This document shows positions 8,825-16,129 of a DNA stretch of 20,322 nucleotides, piece by piece. The stretch is from NCBI GenBank assembly GCA_934373455.1, contig CAKRON010000044.1, positions 1 to 20,322 of the forward strand. The letters run 5' to 3'. The stretch's first letter is position 1. The number at the start of each line of letters is the position of its first letter. The stretch is from an uncultured Marvinbryantia sp. GTDB lineage: Bacteria > Bacillota > Clostridia > Lachnospirales > Lachnospiraceae. The notes below the pieces were generated by a model that was not told the DNA's origin, did not search any database, and saw only the letters and a program-made list of their open reading frames with translations. A program made the translations under genes and the position numbers.

Positions 8825-9706
8825 TTATACCTTTTCCTGAATCTGCTTGCCCAGAAGACCTGTCGGTTTTACCAGAAGCACAACGATCAATACTGCAAAT
8901 ACGATTGCATCTGCCATCTGAGAGGAAATATAAGCTTTTCCGAAAATTTCAATAACACCAAGTAGAATACCGCCAATCATGGCACCCGGAATGGATCCGA
9001 TTCCACCAAATACCGCTGCTACGAACGCCTTAATACCTGGCATAGATCCTGTATATGGTGTCAGGGACGGATAAGATGAACATAACAGTACGCCTGCAAT
9101 CGCTGCCAGACCTGAACCAATCGCAAATGTCAGTGCAATCGTCGCATTTACATTAATACCCATCAGCTGAGCTGCACCTTTATCTTCCGATACTGCCAGC
9201 ATAGCCTGACCAGGTTTGGTCTTGTTGATAAATAAAGTCAGGCCCACCACAATCAGGATACAGGCTGCAATCGTTACCATCGTTTCTCCACTGATATTCA
9301 GTGCTCCGCCTGCCAGCTTCAATGCCGGAAGCTTCACGACTGAGGTGAAGGACTTGGTATTGGAACTCCAGAATAACAGTGCCAGGTTCTGTAACAGATA
9401 GCTGACACCAATTGCGGTAATCAGTACTGCCAGCGGAGATGCCGCATTACGCAGCGGACGGTAAGCCACTGCTTCGATTGCCATACCCAGAACGGTACAG
9501 ATCACAACTGATAACAACACTGCCGGAATTGGCGGCATTCCTGCAGCTGTTGAATAAAATACTACATAAGCGCCCACCATGATAACATCACCATGGGCAA
9601 AATTCAACATCTTGGCAATTCCATACACCATGGTATATCCAAGTGCTATGATTGCATATACACTTCCAAGACTGATTCCACTGATCAGATAATTCAGAAA
9701 ACTCAT
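8825..9706 (-). CDS. livH: Branched-chain amino acid ABC transporter permease LivH
   Basis: Integral membrane permease of the branched-chain amino acid importer, 293 residues. The opening ISGISLGSVYAIIALGYTMVYG and the block KMLNFAHGDVIMVGAY are diagnostic of LivH, as is the late VFGGIGSIPGAMIGGILLGV coupling region. About eight hydrophobic segments are visible. The ribosome binding site is modest (GAGAGG about 6 bp before the ATG). It lies 188 bp after livK, and that gap holds a strong hairpin. Its translation probably depends on transcripts that pass this hairpin. Confidence 0.96.
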   Translation of the reverse strand: MSFLNYLISGISLGSVYAIIALGYTMVYGIAKMLNFAHGDVIMVGAYVVFYSTAAGMPPIPAVLLSVVICTVLGMAIEAVAYRPLRNAASPLAVLITAIGVSYLLQNLALLFWSSNTKSFTSVVKLPALKLAGGALNISGETMVTIAACILIVVGLTLFINKTKPGQAMLAVSEDKGAAQLMGINVNATIALTFAIGSGLAAIAGVLLCSSYPSLTPYTGSMPGIKAFVAAVFGGIGSIPGAMIGGILLGVIEIFGKAYISSQMADAIVFAVLIVVLLVKPTGLLGKQIQEKV

Positions 9707-9780
9707 AATACACCTCTCTATCCTTGTTCTGTCTCAGGAAAAGTACTTTTTCACATATAAGATATGCAGTTTCCCATATG

Positions 9781-9828
9781 TAAGAAAAGAAGGGGTTGCC
9801 ACCTGAACGGCAACCCCTGTGTTTCTTA
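9781..9828 (-). terminator. Intercistronic hairpin/terminator between livK and livH
   Basis: A perfect 10-bp GC-rich stem (9791-9800 with 9809-9818; AGGGGTTGCC arm) with an 8-nt loop, extended by an outer 7-bp A/T stem (9781-9787 with 9822-9828). On the minus strand the GC stem is followed by a T-rich tract (TTCTTTTCTTA). This fits partial termination or 3'-end protection of livK mRNA, so that binding protein is made in excess over the permease. The remainder of 9707-9894 shows no ORF or other clear site. Confidence 0.75.
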
Positions 9829-9894
9829 TACCTTATATTATATATAATTCTATACTGATTGTGTCATGCTTCACTCATCCACAATCCCGACATC

Positions 9895-11040
9895 TTACAT
9901 AGATGCGTAAGCGCCGTCTTTGATTACAACTGCTTTTGGTGCTTTGTTTGGTTCACCATCTGCTTCCCATGTCATGCCTGCGCCTGTAAGACCATCGTAT
10001 GTGATCTCTGTCATAGCGGTCTTCATAGCATCACAGATTGCTGAAGCATCCATATCCGGTGTCAGACCAGCTTTTTCTGCTGCTGCTTTGATAATATACA
10101 TTCCATCATAAGCATCTGCTGCGAACTGGATTGGTGTATCACCAAATTTTTCTTTGTAAGAAGCTACAAATGCCTGTGTCTGTTCATCATCTGCATCTGC
10201 TGCGAATGGTGTCAGAAGCATTACACCTTCTGCAAGGCTTGTATCAAATCCTTCCACTGCCAGAAGTCCATCCAGACCATCGCATCCAAAGAATTTCGGT
10301 GCATAGTCCATAGCTGCTGCCTGTGTCAGGATCAGAGAAGCTTCTGTGTAGTAGATTGGAAGGAATACCATATCTGCTCCTGCATCTTTCGCTTTCTGGA
10401 GCTGTACAGAAAAGTCTGTCTTGCTGTCTTCTGTGAAAGCTTCAGCTGAAACTATTTCGAATGGCTGATTTGCTGCTTCTGTAGCAAATGTGTTATAGAT
10501 ACCTGATGAATATACATCTGAACTGTTGTAAATTACTGCTACTTTTTCTGCCAGCTTATTCTCACCGATGTACTGTGCGGAAGCAGTACCCTGGTTCGGG
10601 TCAGAGAAGCATACACGGAATGCATTGTCTCCGGAAATACTCTCTACTGCAGATCCTGAAGGTGTGAGAAGGAACATATTGTCATTTGCTGCCTCTCCTT
10701 CTACTGCTGTACAAGGTGTAGATGTTACTGTACCAAGGAGCATCTGCATACCCCAGTCTTTTAAAGTATTGTAAGCATTGACAGATTTCTCTGCATCATG
10801 CTCGTCATCCTGGAAATTAAATTCGATCTGATATCCATTGATACCGCCTGCTTCGTTGATCTCATCTGCTGCCATCTGAGAAGCGTTCATTACAGCCTGT
10901 CCGTATACTGCTGCTCCTCCTGTAATTGGTCCGATACCGCCAATCTTAAATGTGTCCTCTGCAAATGCTGTAGTTGAAAAACTTGCTGCGGTCATAGCAA
11001 CGACTGCTGCTACGCTGAGTGCTTTTGTCATGTTTCTCAT
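9895..11040 (-). CDS. livK: Branched-chain amino acid ABC transporter substrate-binding protein LivK
   Basis: Extracytoplasmic binding protein that delivers leucine/isoleucine/valine-type ligands to LivHMGF; 381 residues. The mature N-terminus FKIGGIGPITGGAAVYGQAV is typical of the Peripla_BP_6 (LivJ/K) fold, with ADEINEAGGINGYQI and QDDEHDAEKSVNAY further on. A classical signal peptide spans 1-27, with a type I cleavage site at AFA|ED and no lipobox cysteine, which is unusual for a Gram-positive binding protein. The start at 11040 follows AGGAGGAG by 7 bp; a longer reading frame up to 11127 would include the promoter and is rejected. Ligand specificity cannot be fixed from sequence. Confidence 0.94.
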   Translation of the reverse strand: MRNMTKALSVAAVVAMTAASFSTTAFAEDTFKIGGIGPITGGAAVYGQAVMNASQMAADEINEAGGINGYQIEFNFQDDEHDAEKSVNAYNTLKDWGMQMLLGTVTSTPCTAVEGEAANDNMFLLTPSGSAVESISGDNAFRVCFSDPNQGTASAQYIGENKLAEKVAVIYNSSDVYSSGIYNTFATEAANQPFEIVSAEAFTEDSKTDFSVQLQKAKDAGADMVFLPIYYTEASLILTQAAAMDYAPKFFGCDGLDGLLAVEGFDTSLAEGVMLLTPFAADADDEQTQAFVASYKEKFGDTPIQFAADAYDGMYIIKAAAEKAGLTPDMDASAICDAMKTAMTEITYDGLTGAGMTWEADGEPNKAPKAVVIKDGAYASM

Positions 11041-11097
11041 AATAACTCTCCTCCTGTCATATCGACCTTTACGAATTGCTTCGTATGTATTGCATTT

Positions 11098-11127
11098 ATA
11101 ATACCCTTGTGATTTTCTCTTTGTCAA
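11098..11127 (-). promoter_or_regulatory. Sigma-70 type promoter of the liv operon
   Basis: On the minus strand a perfect -35 TTGACA (11127-11122), an 18-bp spacer and -10 TATTAT (11103-11098). The predicted start point is near 11091, giving a leader of about 50 nt before the livK ribosome binding site and ATG. No riboswitch-like structure is evident in that short leader. Confidence 0.7.
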
Positions 11128-11226
11128 TGCTTTTTTCCGGATCTAGTAAGGATATATTGCATAAGTATAATGCATTTCATTCATTATGATACCATTTTAA
11201 CGCTTTACAAGAAAAAAATGTCGAAA

Positions 11227-12543
11227 TCACTGAATCAGATAGTCATTTATGGTACGCTGCAGTATCTTCAGATTACTGTCCACATCCTTATCTTCTTCCA
11301 GAATCTTATTGATCTCACTGTCTGTCAGTGACATCGCCTGTTCATATTTCTTAAACTGTGGCTCTACATGTCCATCTTCAATAACCCTTCCAAGAAGCTT
11401 TCCATTGATAACAGTATCGCCTTCTTCCATATCTTCCTGCACAATCTGTTCCATCTGTCTGGATTCTGTCACTTTTTTCAGCACGGAAGCTCCCTGAGAA
11501 TCATAAAATATGTTCATCTGGCATTCTTCATCATAAGTCAGCAGCTTTAAAAATTCCCATGCAAGTTTTTCTTCTTTTGTATTGGCACTGATTCCCATCA
11601 GAAGAGAATCCACCTGGGAGATATTTCCCCCCTGCGTTCCTGCCGGCATCGTCACACAATCCCATTGAAAATTAGCATATTTTCGAATCTTATAAGGATA
11701 AGTTTTGTAAGTACGGTACTCTGCAAATGTCAGCGGCATAAACGCTACCCGGCCGCCATTGAAATCTTCCTGGGTCAGTTTTTCCCCATGATACAGTTCA
11801 TCGATATTACGCACATATTTCACAGCTTCAATCACTTTTGAATCTGTCAGTGTCGCTTCTGTTCCCTTCTTATTGAATACACCGCCGCCATTGGAACATA
11901 GTGCATCCAGCCAGTCATAATTGTAACTTCCAAACTGATCCAGGACACCATCTCCGTCTGTGTCTCTCGTTACTTTCTGACAGATTTCATAAAAGTCATC
12001 CCAGGTCCAGTCTTCTTTTGGCATTTCAATTCCTTCTTGCGTAAGAAGCGTCTTATTCACAAACATCAATGTCGGCACTGTCTCATAAGGCAATGCGTAC
12101 TGCACAGATTCATACTGACCACTGATAAAAGCACTGGTAAAATATTTTTCCGGATCAAACTCACGGTCTTTTTCCATGAAATCTGCAAGATTTTTCATAA
12201 CGCCCATAGATGCAAACTGATTAAAGTCTGTACCAAGCACCATAAAGATATCCGGTTCTTCACCTGCCAAAAGTTTTCTGGAAAACCATTCTGAATAATC
12301 ATCTTTTCGAATACCACTGTAATAATGTACTTCCACACCGGGATGTGCTTTTTCGAATTTTTCGATTGCTTTGTCAATTATGGTAAAGCTGTTTGCCTGT
12401 GCCACATCCCAGTTGCTCCCGGTAAACATTCCAAATTCCAGCGTAATCTTCTGACGATGGTGAATCTGACAGATTCCATATATCGACAGGCTGACCAAAA
12501 TAATTCCCACAATCACTGCTGTCACTTTTTGTCTCTGCTTCAT
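11227..12543 (-). CDS. Orphan family-1 extracellular solute-binding protein
   Basis: A 438-residue binding protein of the MalE/UgpB-like (SBP_bac_1) fold. Residues 8-26 form one hydrophobic segment (VTAVIVGIILVSLSIYG) that looks like a signal anchor; the following IC is not a good lipobox. Family marks include FEKAHPGVEVHYYSG, LLAGEEPDIFMV, ALPYETVPTLMFVNKTLL, WTWDDFYEICQKVT, and the late AWEFLKLLTYDEECQ. An acidic DTDGDGVLD segment near the middle could bind calcium, as in many family-1 proteins. The gene starts 30 bp after the response regulator, with GGTGGA before the ATG, and is last in the operon. No family-1 permeases (MalF/G type) are next to it, so it either serves a distant transporter or acts in sensing. 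The ligand is probably an oligosaccharide, but this is only inferred. Confidence 0.87.
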   Translation of the reverse strand: MKQRQKVTAVIVGIILVSLSIYGICQIHHRQKITLEFGMFTGSNWDVAQANSFTIIDKAIEKFEKAHPGVEVHYYSGIRKDDYSEWFSRKLLAGEEPDIFMVLGTDFNQFASMGVMKNLADFMEKDREFDPEKYFTSAFISGQYESVQYALPYETVPTLMFVNKTLLTQEGIEMPKEDWTWDDFYEICQKVTRDTDGDGVLDQFGSYNYDWLDALCSNGGGVFNKKGTEATLTDSKVIEAVKYVRNIDELYHGEKLTQEDFNGGRVAFMPLTFAEYRTYKTYPYKIRKYANFQWDCVTMPAGTQGGNISQVDSLLMGISANTKEEKLAWEFLKLLTYDEECQMNIFYDSQGASVLKKVTESRQMEQIVQEDMEEGDTVINGKLLGRVIEDGHVEPQFKKYEQAMSLTDSEINKILEEDKDVDSNLKILQRTINDYLIQ

Positions 12544-12573
12544 TAATATTTTCCACCTTATCTGCCGTTTCTT

Positions 12574-13251
12574 TTAGTTTTCATCTGCAGCCAGATGTTT
12601 CGCCGCATTCGTCTGAACCGCCCAAATTGCCAGCTGGGTTCTGTCACGCAGATCCAGTTTGTTCAAAATATTACTCAGATAATTCCGCACCGTTCCGTCA
12701 GATAAATTCAGTGCTTCCGCAATCTCTTTATTTGCAGCTCCGGTTCCCACCTGAGCTATAATTTTCCATTCTGTCCTGGTCAGTTCTTCTACTCCCTTTG
12801 TCCCTACCGGTATGGTATAATCACTTTGTGCCATCTGGGAAAAGAGGCGCAGCACTTTTGTTGCAATATCCGGATTGATCATTGCTTTTCCGCTATGTAC
12901 TGTCTTAATCGCATTTTCCAGTTCATCCATGGATACACCTTTTAACAGATACCCGCTGGCACCGAATTTCAATGCATTGTATACATATTCATCATCATCG
13001 AAAGTCGTCAGAATTATGATCTTTATTTCCGGATAATTTTCTTTGATAATCTTTGTGCACTGAACACCATCCATCTTTGGCATACGTACATCCATCAGAA
13101 TAATGTCCGGTCGTTCCTTTCGGACACTGCGAATCACTGCCTGTCCATCTTCTGCCACATCGCATACTGTAATATCCGGTTTACTGTTTAATACAATCTG
13201 TAAACTCTGTCTGATCAGTTCCTGGTCGTCCGCTATTAGTACTTTAATCAT
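12574..13251 (-). CDS. LuxR/NarL-type response regulator
   Basis: A 225-residue DNA-binding response regulator. The receiver domain (1-120) has the acidic pair Asp8/Asp9 (IADDQ), phospho-acceptor Asp54 (ILMDVRMP), Thr82/83 (LTTFDDD) and Lys104 (YLLKG). A LuxR-type helix-turn-helix sits at about 155-215 (ELTRTEWKIIAQVGTGAANKEIAEALNLSDGTVRNYLSNIL). Its ATG lies inside the end of the kinase gene, with an 8-bp overlap, so the two are translationally coupled and form a cognate pair. Likely targets are its own operon and the neighbouring sugar transporter, but no binding site is proven. Confidence 0.95.
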   Translation of the reverse strand: MIKVLIADDQELIRQSLQIVLNSKPDITVCDVAEDGQAVIRSVRKERPDIILMDVRMPKMDGVQCTKIIKENYPEIKIIILTTFDDDEYVYNALKFGASGYLLKGVSMDELENAIKTVHSGKAMINPDIATKVLRLFSQMAQSDYTIPVGTKGVEELTRTEWKIIAQVGTGAANKEIAEALNLSDGTVRNYLSNILNKLDLRDRTQLAIWAVQTNAAKHLAADEN

Positions 13252-14548
13252 AGTTCTCCCCCCATCTTATTGGTATCTCTGCAGTTACTGTAAAGCCATC
13301 GCTTCCATCAAAAGATACCGTACCATGCAGCATTTCAATCCGTTCTTTGATGTGCTTGGTACCAAATCCGCTTTTGATTTCTTTTGCTCCGATTCCATTG
13401 TCTTTTATGGTCAGCGAAATCATATCATCTTGTCTCTTTAAAGTAATCCAGATTTTTCCGGCCTTTCCGTGACGTACTGCATTGGTAATACTTTCCTGGA
13501 TCACTCTGTATATTGCATTTTCCTCATCTTCATCAAACTTCAAATGCTTCTCTTCTGTGGAAAAGTAAATTTTCACATCAGATGCCTGACTCATATCGAT
13601 AATCATTTTGCGAATCGCTGCATCCAGACTCAGTCGTTCCAGTGCATCCGGGCGCAGTTCGCTCACGGAACGCCGCACATCCTTGATGCCTTCCCGGCTG
13701 ACTTCTGACAAAAGCTTCAACTGTTTTTTCGTCTGCTCCGGGCTGATATCAATCAGCGCCAGGCAGGCATCCAGTCCCGTAGCAATTCCCGTCAGAGTAT
13801 GTCCCAGTGTATCATGAATCTCCCGTGCCAGACGGTTTCTTTCTTTTGTCTGTGTCATCTTCTCTGTCATACTGGCATATTCCTGCAACTGTTCATTGGC
13901 CGTCTGTATTTCGTGATAGAGTTCATTGATCTGTTCAATAGTTCCTCTCTGGGCATTGATTACGTAAACACAATAAATGATGAAAAGTACTACGTTCAGC
14001 GAGATCAATATATTGGACACTCCATAAAACAACTGTTGGGCAGATGCCGGATAATATTGTATGTAGGAATTCAGATGATACAAAGGCATATAAATCGACA
14101 GTAATTCATAATCTGCCAGCACATAGCCTCCGATTGCCAATGCTACCAATGCTACTTTTACTTTTCCTCCCTTTACCAGGGAAATCATCGTCGCAAATAA
14201 AAATAACAGTAACCCATTGTAATTAAAATTCAGGGTATAAATCACCATAAAACATAACACCATATCAAATAGCATGGAACAGATCATCAATTTATATTTT
14301 TTTACCATCTGCCGAAAAAGAAATGAAACTACCAACAGACATGCCGCCATGATGCAGGTACGCATTACCCTTTCCGGATTCTCCGGTATTGCCATTACAC
14401 CATCAAGAAATGTCCTGGCATCATATCGATAAATGATCTTTTCGGTTGTATAGTTGATAAAAGTCGAAATCATGATGACTGCCAGAACATTCAGTGCCAG
14501 CATAGATCCCTGAAGAAGGATTACATTTTTGTCTTTTTCTTCATTCAT
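13244..14548 (-). CDS. Membrane sensor histidine kinase (HisKA_3 type)
   Basis: A 434-residue kinase of the NarL/DesK-like group. The N-terminal 200 residues contain about five or six hydrophobic segments (about 10-31, 66-80, 87-105, 110-126, 131-148, 175-197) with only short loops, so it has no folded extracellular sensor domain. A helical linker follows (about 203-235). The dimerisation/phospho-acceptor motif is REIHDTLGHTLTGIATGL with His245, then the N-box ITNAVRHG (about 354-361) and G-box DNGIG (383-387). I choose the ATG at 14548, preceded by GGGGTGGAAAGA and 16 bp past the stop of the lipoprotein gene. An ATG at 14596 would overlap that gene and has no ribosome binding site. Lack of a sensor domain plus an adjacent binding lipoprotein suggests signal input through that protein. 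Confidence 0.93.
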   Translation of the reverse strand: MNEEKDKNVILLQGSMLALNVLAVIMISTFINYTTEKIIYRYDARTFLDGVMAIPENPERVMRTCIMAACLLVVSFLFRQMVKKYKLMICSMLFDMVLCFMVIYTLNFNYNGLLLFLFATMISLVKGGKVKVALVALAIGGYVLADYELLSIYMPLYHLNSYIQYYPASAQQLFYGVSNILISLNVVLFIIYCVYVINAQRGTIEQINELYHEIQTANEQLQEYASMTEKMTQTKERNRLAREIHDTLGHTLTGIATGLDACLALIDISPEQTKKQLKLLSEVSREGIKDVRRSVSELRPDALERLSLDAAIRKMIIDMSQASDVKIYFSTEEKHLKFDEDEENAIYRVIQESITNAVRHGKAGKIWITLKRQDDMISLTIKDNGIGAKEIKSGFGTKHIKERIEMLHGTVSFDGSDGFTVTAEIPIRWGENYD

Positions 14549-14564
14549 TCTTTCCACCCCATCT

Positions 14565-15521
14565 CTATCTGCCCCATCCGGTAATTTCATAGTCATCCAG
14601 ATTCTCCTGTGTAATCATATAAGGTGTGATACTGATATATTTGTCCACTTTCTTGCCTTCCAGGCACTTATACGCCGTCTCTGCCGCCACCTGTCCTATC
14701 TGTCTCGGATCCTGACCACTGCTTCCTGTCACCAGACCGAGATTCAGCATTGACTTAAAATCCGGCGATCCGTCAATACCGTATATTAATACGTCTTTAT
14801 CTCTATGATACTGCTGTAATGTCGCCAGCGCTCCCAGCGCCGACGGGTCATTTCCTCCAAGCACAACCTCACATTCCACACCTCGATCCAGGATGGATGC
14901 CATAGCTTCTGCGCTGTCTTCAAATTCTCCCTGACCACATTTTCGTGCAATAACTTTATAGTTCTCTCTTTCTGCCGAACTTTCCACTGTATCTATAAAT
15001 CCCTGTACACGATTGGATATCGATGTCTGTATCGGATTATCCAGCACAACAATTCTGGCCTTATCCAGCCGCTGCATCATATCTTCTGCGCACTGTACAC
15101 CTGCCTCATAGTTATCTGTCTCAATTATGGATGCCACATATTCCTGATCTTTGACCACAGTATCCATATTAATAACTATGACGCCTCTCTTCTGGCACTC
15201 TTCCAGAGCCGGCTTTACCGTCTCCCAGTCTACCGGATTCAAAAATAATACTTCGATACCCTCATCCAGCATTTCCAGAATCTGATCGTTCTGTTTTTCC
15301 TGATCCTGGCAAGGGTTACGCGAAATCACAATATCTCCATTTGCCTCCACCACATTTTCAATTGCCTCATGCAATACATCAAAATATGGATTATTTCTGG
15401 TCATATATGTAGCACCAAATATCTTTGGATCATGTTCCTCTTCCACTACTTCTGCCGCCTGACATCCTGTCAGCGCAGACACCGCTGCCAGAATAGCTGC
15501 TAAAATCACTTTTCTGTTCAT
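14565..15521 (-). CDS. Lipoprotein sugar-binding protein, probable co-sensor of the adjacent kinase
   Basis: A 318-residue periplasmic-binding-protein-like I (RbsB/Peripla_BP_4) protein. A lipoprotein signal peptide ends in LTGC with Cys20, so it should be anchored on the outer face of the membrane. It is a clear paralogue of the transporter binding protein at 18758-19687. Shared blocks include NNPYFDVLHEAIENVVEANGD / TNPFFVALQGAIEEVVEANGD, a GIExxFxNPVD segment, LGGNDPSALGA / FGGNDPTALGA, and IYGIDGSPD / IYGVDGSPD. The start at 15521 (MNRKVILAA) has GGGAG 6 bp upstream and lies 40 nt inside the predicted transcript; an extension to 15551 lacks a ribosome binding site. As first gene of an operon with a kinase and regulator and no permease, it is best read as a ligand sensor, by analogy with XylFII-LytS. 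Confidence 0.92.
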   Translation of the reverse strand: MNRKVILAAILAAVSALTGCQAAEVVEEEHDPKIFGATYMTRNNPYFDVLHEAIENVVEANGDIVISRNPCQDQEKQNDQILEMLDEGIEVLFLNPVDWETVKPALEECQKRGVIVINMDTVVKDQEYVASIIETDNYEAGVQCAEDMMQRLDKARIVVLDNPIQTSISNRVQGFIDTVESSAERENYKVIARKCGQGEFEDSAEAMASILDRGVECEVVLGGNDPSALGALATLQQYHRDKDVLIYGIDGSPDFKSMLNLGLVTGSSGQDPRQIGQVAAETAYKCLEGKKVDKYISITPYMITQENLDDYEITGWGR

Positions 15522-15567
15522 ATATACTCCCAAATTTTTTGCTTCACACACGTAAACATCTGTTTAA

Positions 15568-15596
15568 ATTTTATGTCTGAAAAAGATTTGGGTCAA
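15568..15596 (-). promoter_or_regulatory. Sigma-70 promoter of the binding-protein/two-component operon
   Basis: On the minus strand -35 TTGACC (15596-15591), a 17-bp spacer, and -10 TAAAAT (15573-15568). The start point would be near 15561, giving a 40-nt leader to the ATG at 15521. The promoter lies just beyond the 3' end of structured element copy 1 as read on the minus strand. Confidence 0.7.
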
Positions 15597-15616
15597 GAGT
15601 TTTTATTTTATTCAAT

Positions 15617-15810
15617 ATATAAACGGACGAAACCCAACTGCGCTCATCTGTTCAGACACGTCGATTTTGAGCATCTGCTGCGACGTCTATTATTCGCCAT
15701 ATTTTTGCGAACAAACATTGCAAAAATATAACGAAAACTATCCTCGCAGATGCTTTCAAAATCTTCCTACCGTCTTTCACAGATGAGCGCAGTTGGGTTT
15801 CTGTTTATAT
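15617..15810 (-). ncRNA. Structured element, copy 1 (candidate novel RNA)
   Basis: A near-continuous imperfect palindrome. The outer stem is a perfect 22-bp repeat (15630-15651 with 15779-15800), flanked by an 8-bp ATATAAAC extension (15617-15624 with 15803-15810). Then, read on the minus strand: an internal loop starting AGACGGTAGGAA and ending GACGTGTCT, a middle stem (15763-15756 with 15670-15663, 8 bp; 15753-15746 with 15678-15671, 8 bp), an internal loop containing GAGGATAGT opposite AATAGACG, and a 16-bp apical stem (15735-15720 with 15708-15693) closing an 11-nt loop. The two apical-stem irregularities are G-U pairs only if the minus strand is the RNA. The same architecture recurs in copy 2 with compensatory changes. 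I recognise no known family. Confidence 0.6.
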
Positions 15811-15850
15811 GTTTTTTTATCTGATAAGTTTCGATCACGTATAAAAAAAC
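15811..15850. repeat. Central A/T palindrome between the two structured elements
   Basis: A perfect 10-bp inverted repeat (15811-15820, GTTTTTTTAT, with 15841-15850) around a 20-nt spacer. It sits exactly between the diverging 5' ends of copies 1 and 2. Candidate -10 sequences (TATAAA) occur on both strands here, but no convincing -35 is seen, so a divergent promoter role is only a guess. Confidence 0.5.
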
Positions 15851-16103
15851 AGATCCCGGTCATATGGCATGCTGTAATTTTGAGTCTGTATATGGCATCT
15901 TTTCTGCTCTGCTCAAGACGGTAGGAAAATTTTTGTTGCAGATGCGAGGATAGTGTTCTGTGTATTTTTGCAAAGGGTTGTTCGCAAAAATGCACAGGAC
16001 AATAGACGCCGCAGCAAATGCACAAAAATTGACGTGTCTTAGCAGACAGAAAGATCCCATATATGTACAAAAAAATCCCCATGCCATATGACATGGGGAT
16101 CTG
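15850..16103 (+). ncRNA. Structured element, copy 2 (inverted, diverged copy)
   Basis: Same architecture as copy 1, but on the plus strand. Outer stem of about 22 bp with two bulges and one mismatch (15890-15913 with 16041-16062), of unrelated sequence to the copy 1 outer stem. Conserved loop AGACGGTAGGA (15916-15926) opposite GACGTGTCT (16031-16039). Middle stem 15928-15936 with 16022-16030 (9 bp). Conserved GCGAGGATAGT (15944-15954) opposite AATAGACG (16001-16008). Apical stem of 16 bp 15956-15971 with 15984-15999, closing a 12-nt loop ending TTGTTC as in copy 1. A further outer repeat (15850-15871 with 16080-16103) encloses the whole and shares sequence with the transporter terminator. No ORF with a ribosome binding site is present. 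Confidence 0.6.
16069..16100 (-). terminator. Rho-independent terminator of the sugar transporter operon
   Basis: A perfect 9-bp stem (16092-16100 with 16075-16083, ATCCCCATG) and an 8-nt loop, followed on the minus strand by a T-run reaching 16069. It lies about 30 bp after the permease stop. One arm is also part of the outer inverted repeat of structured element copy 2. Confidence 0.88.
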
Positions 16104-16129
16104 TCCTTTTACTATATGTGAAGTGAAAC

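Noticed and set aside
11041..11097. Riboswitch in the livK leader
   Set aside because: The predicted leader is about 50 nt with no stable stems or recognisable aptamer motif.
11128..11226. Terminator or operator between the orphan binding protein and the liv promoter
   Set aside because: Short repeats such as TGCAT/ATGCA and a T-run exist, but no stable stem precedes the T-run and the half-sites are too short.
15777..16094. Minus-strand reading frames of 105 and 75 codons across structured element copy 2
   Set aside because: Composition is unlike the real proteins, there is no ribosome binding site, and the frames simply read through the inverted repeats.
15617..16103. Retron, CRISPR repeat or group II intron as explanation of the folded elements
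   Set aside because: No reverse transcriptase or cas gene is present, there are only two copies in opposite orientation, and no domain V-like motif is seen.
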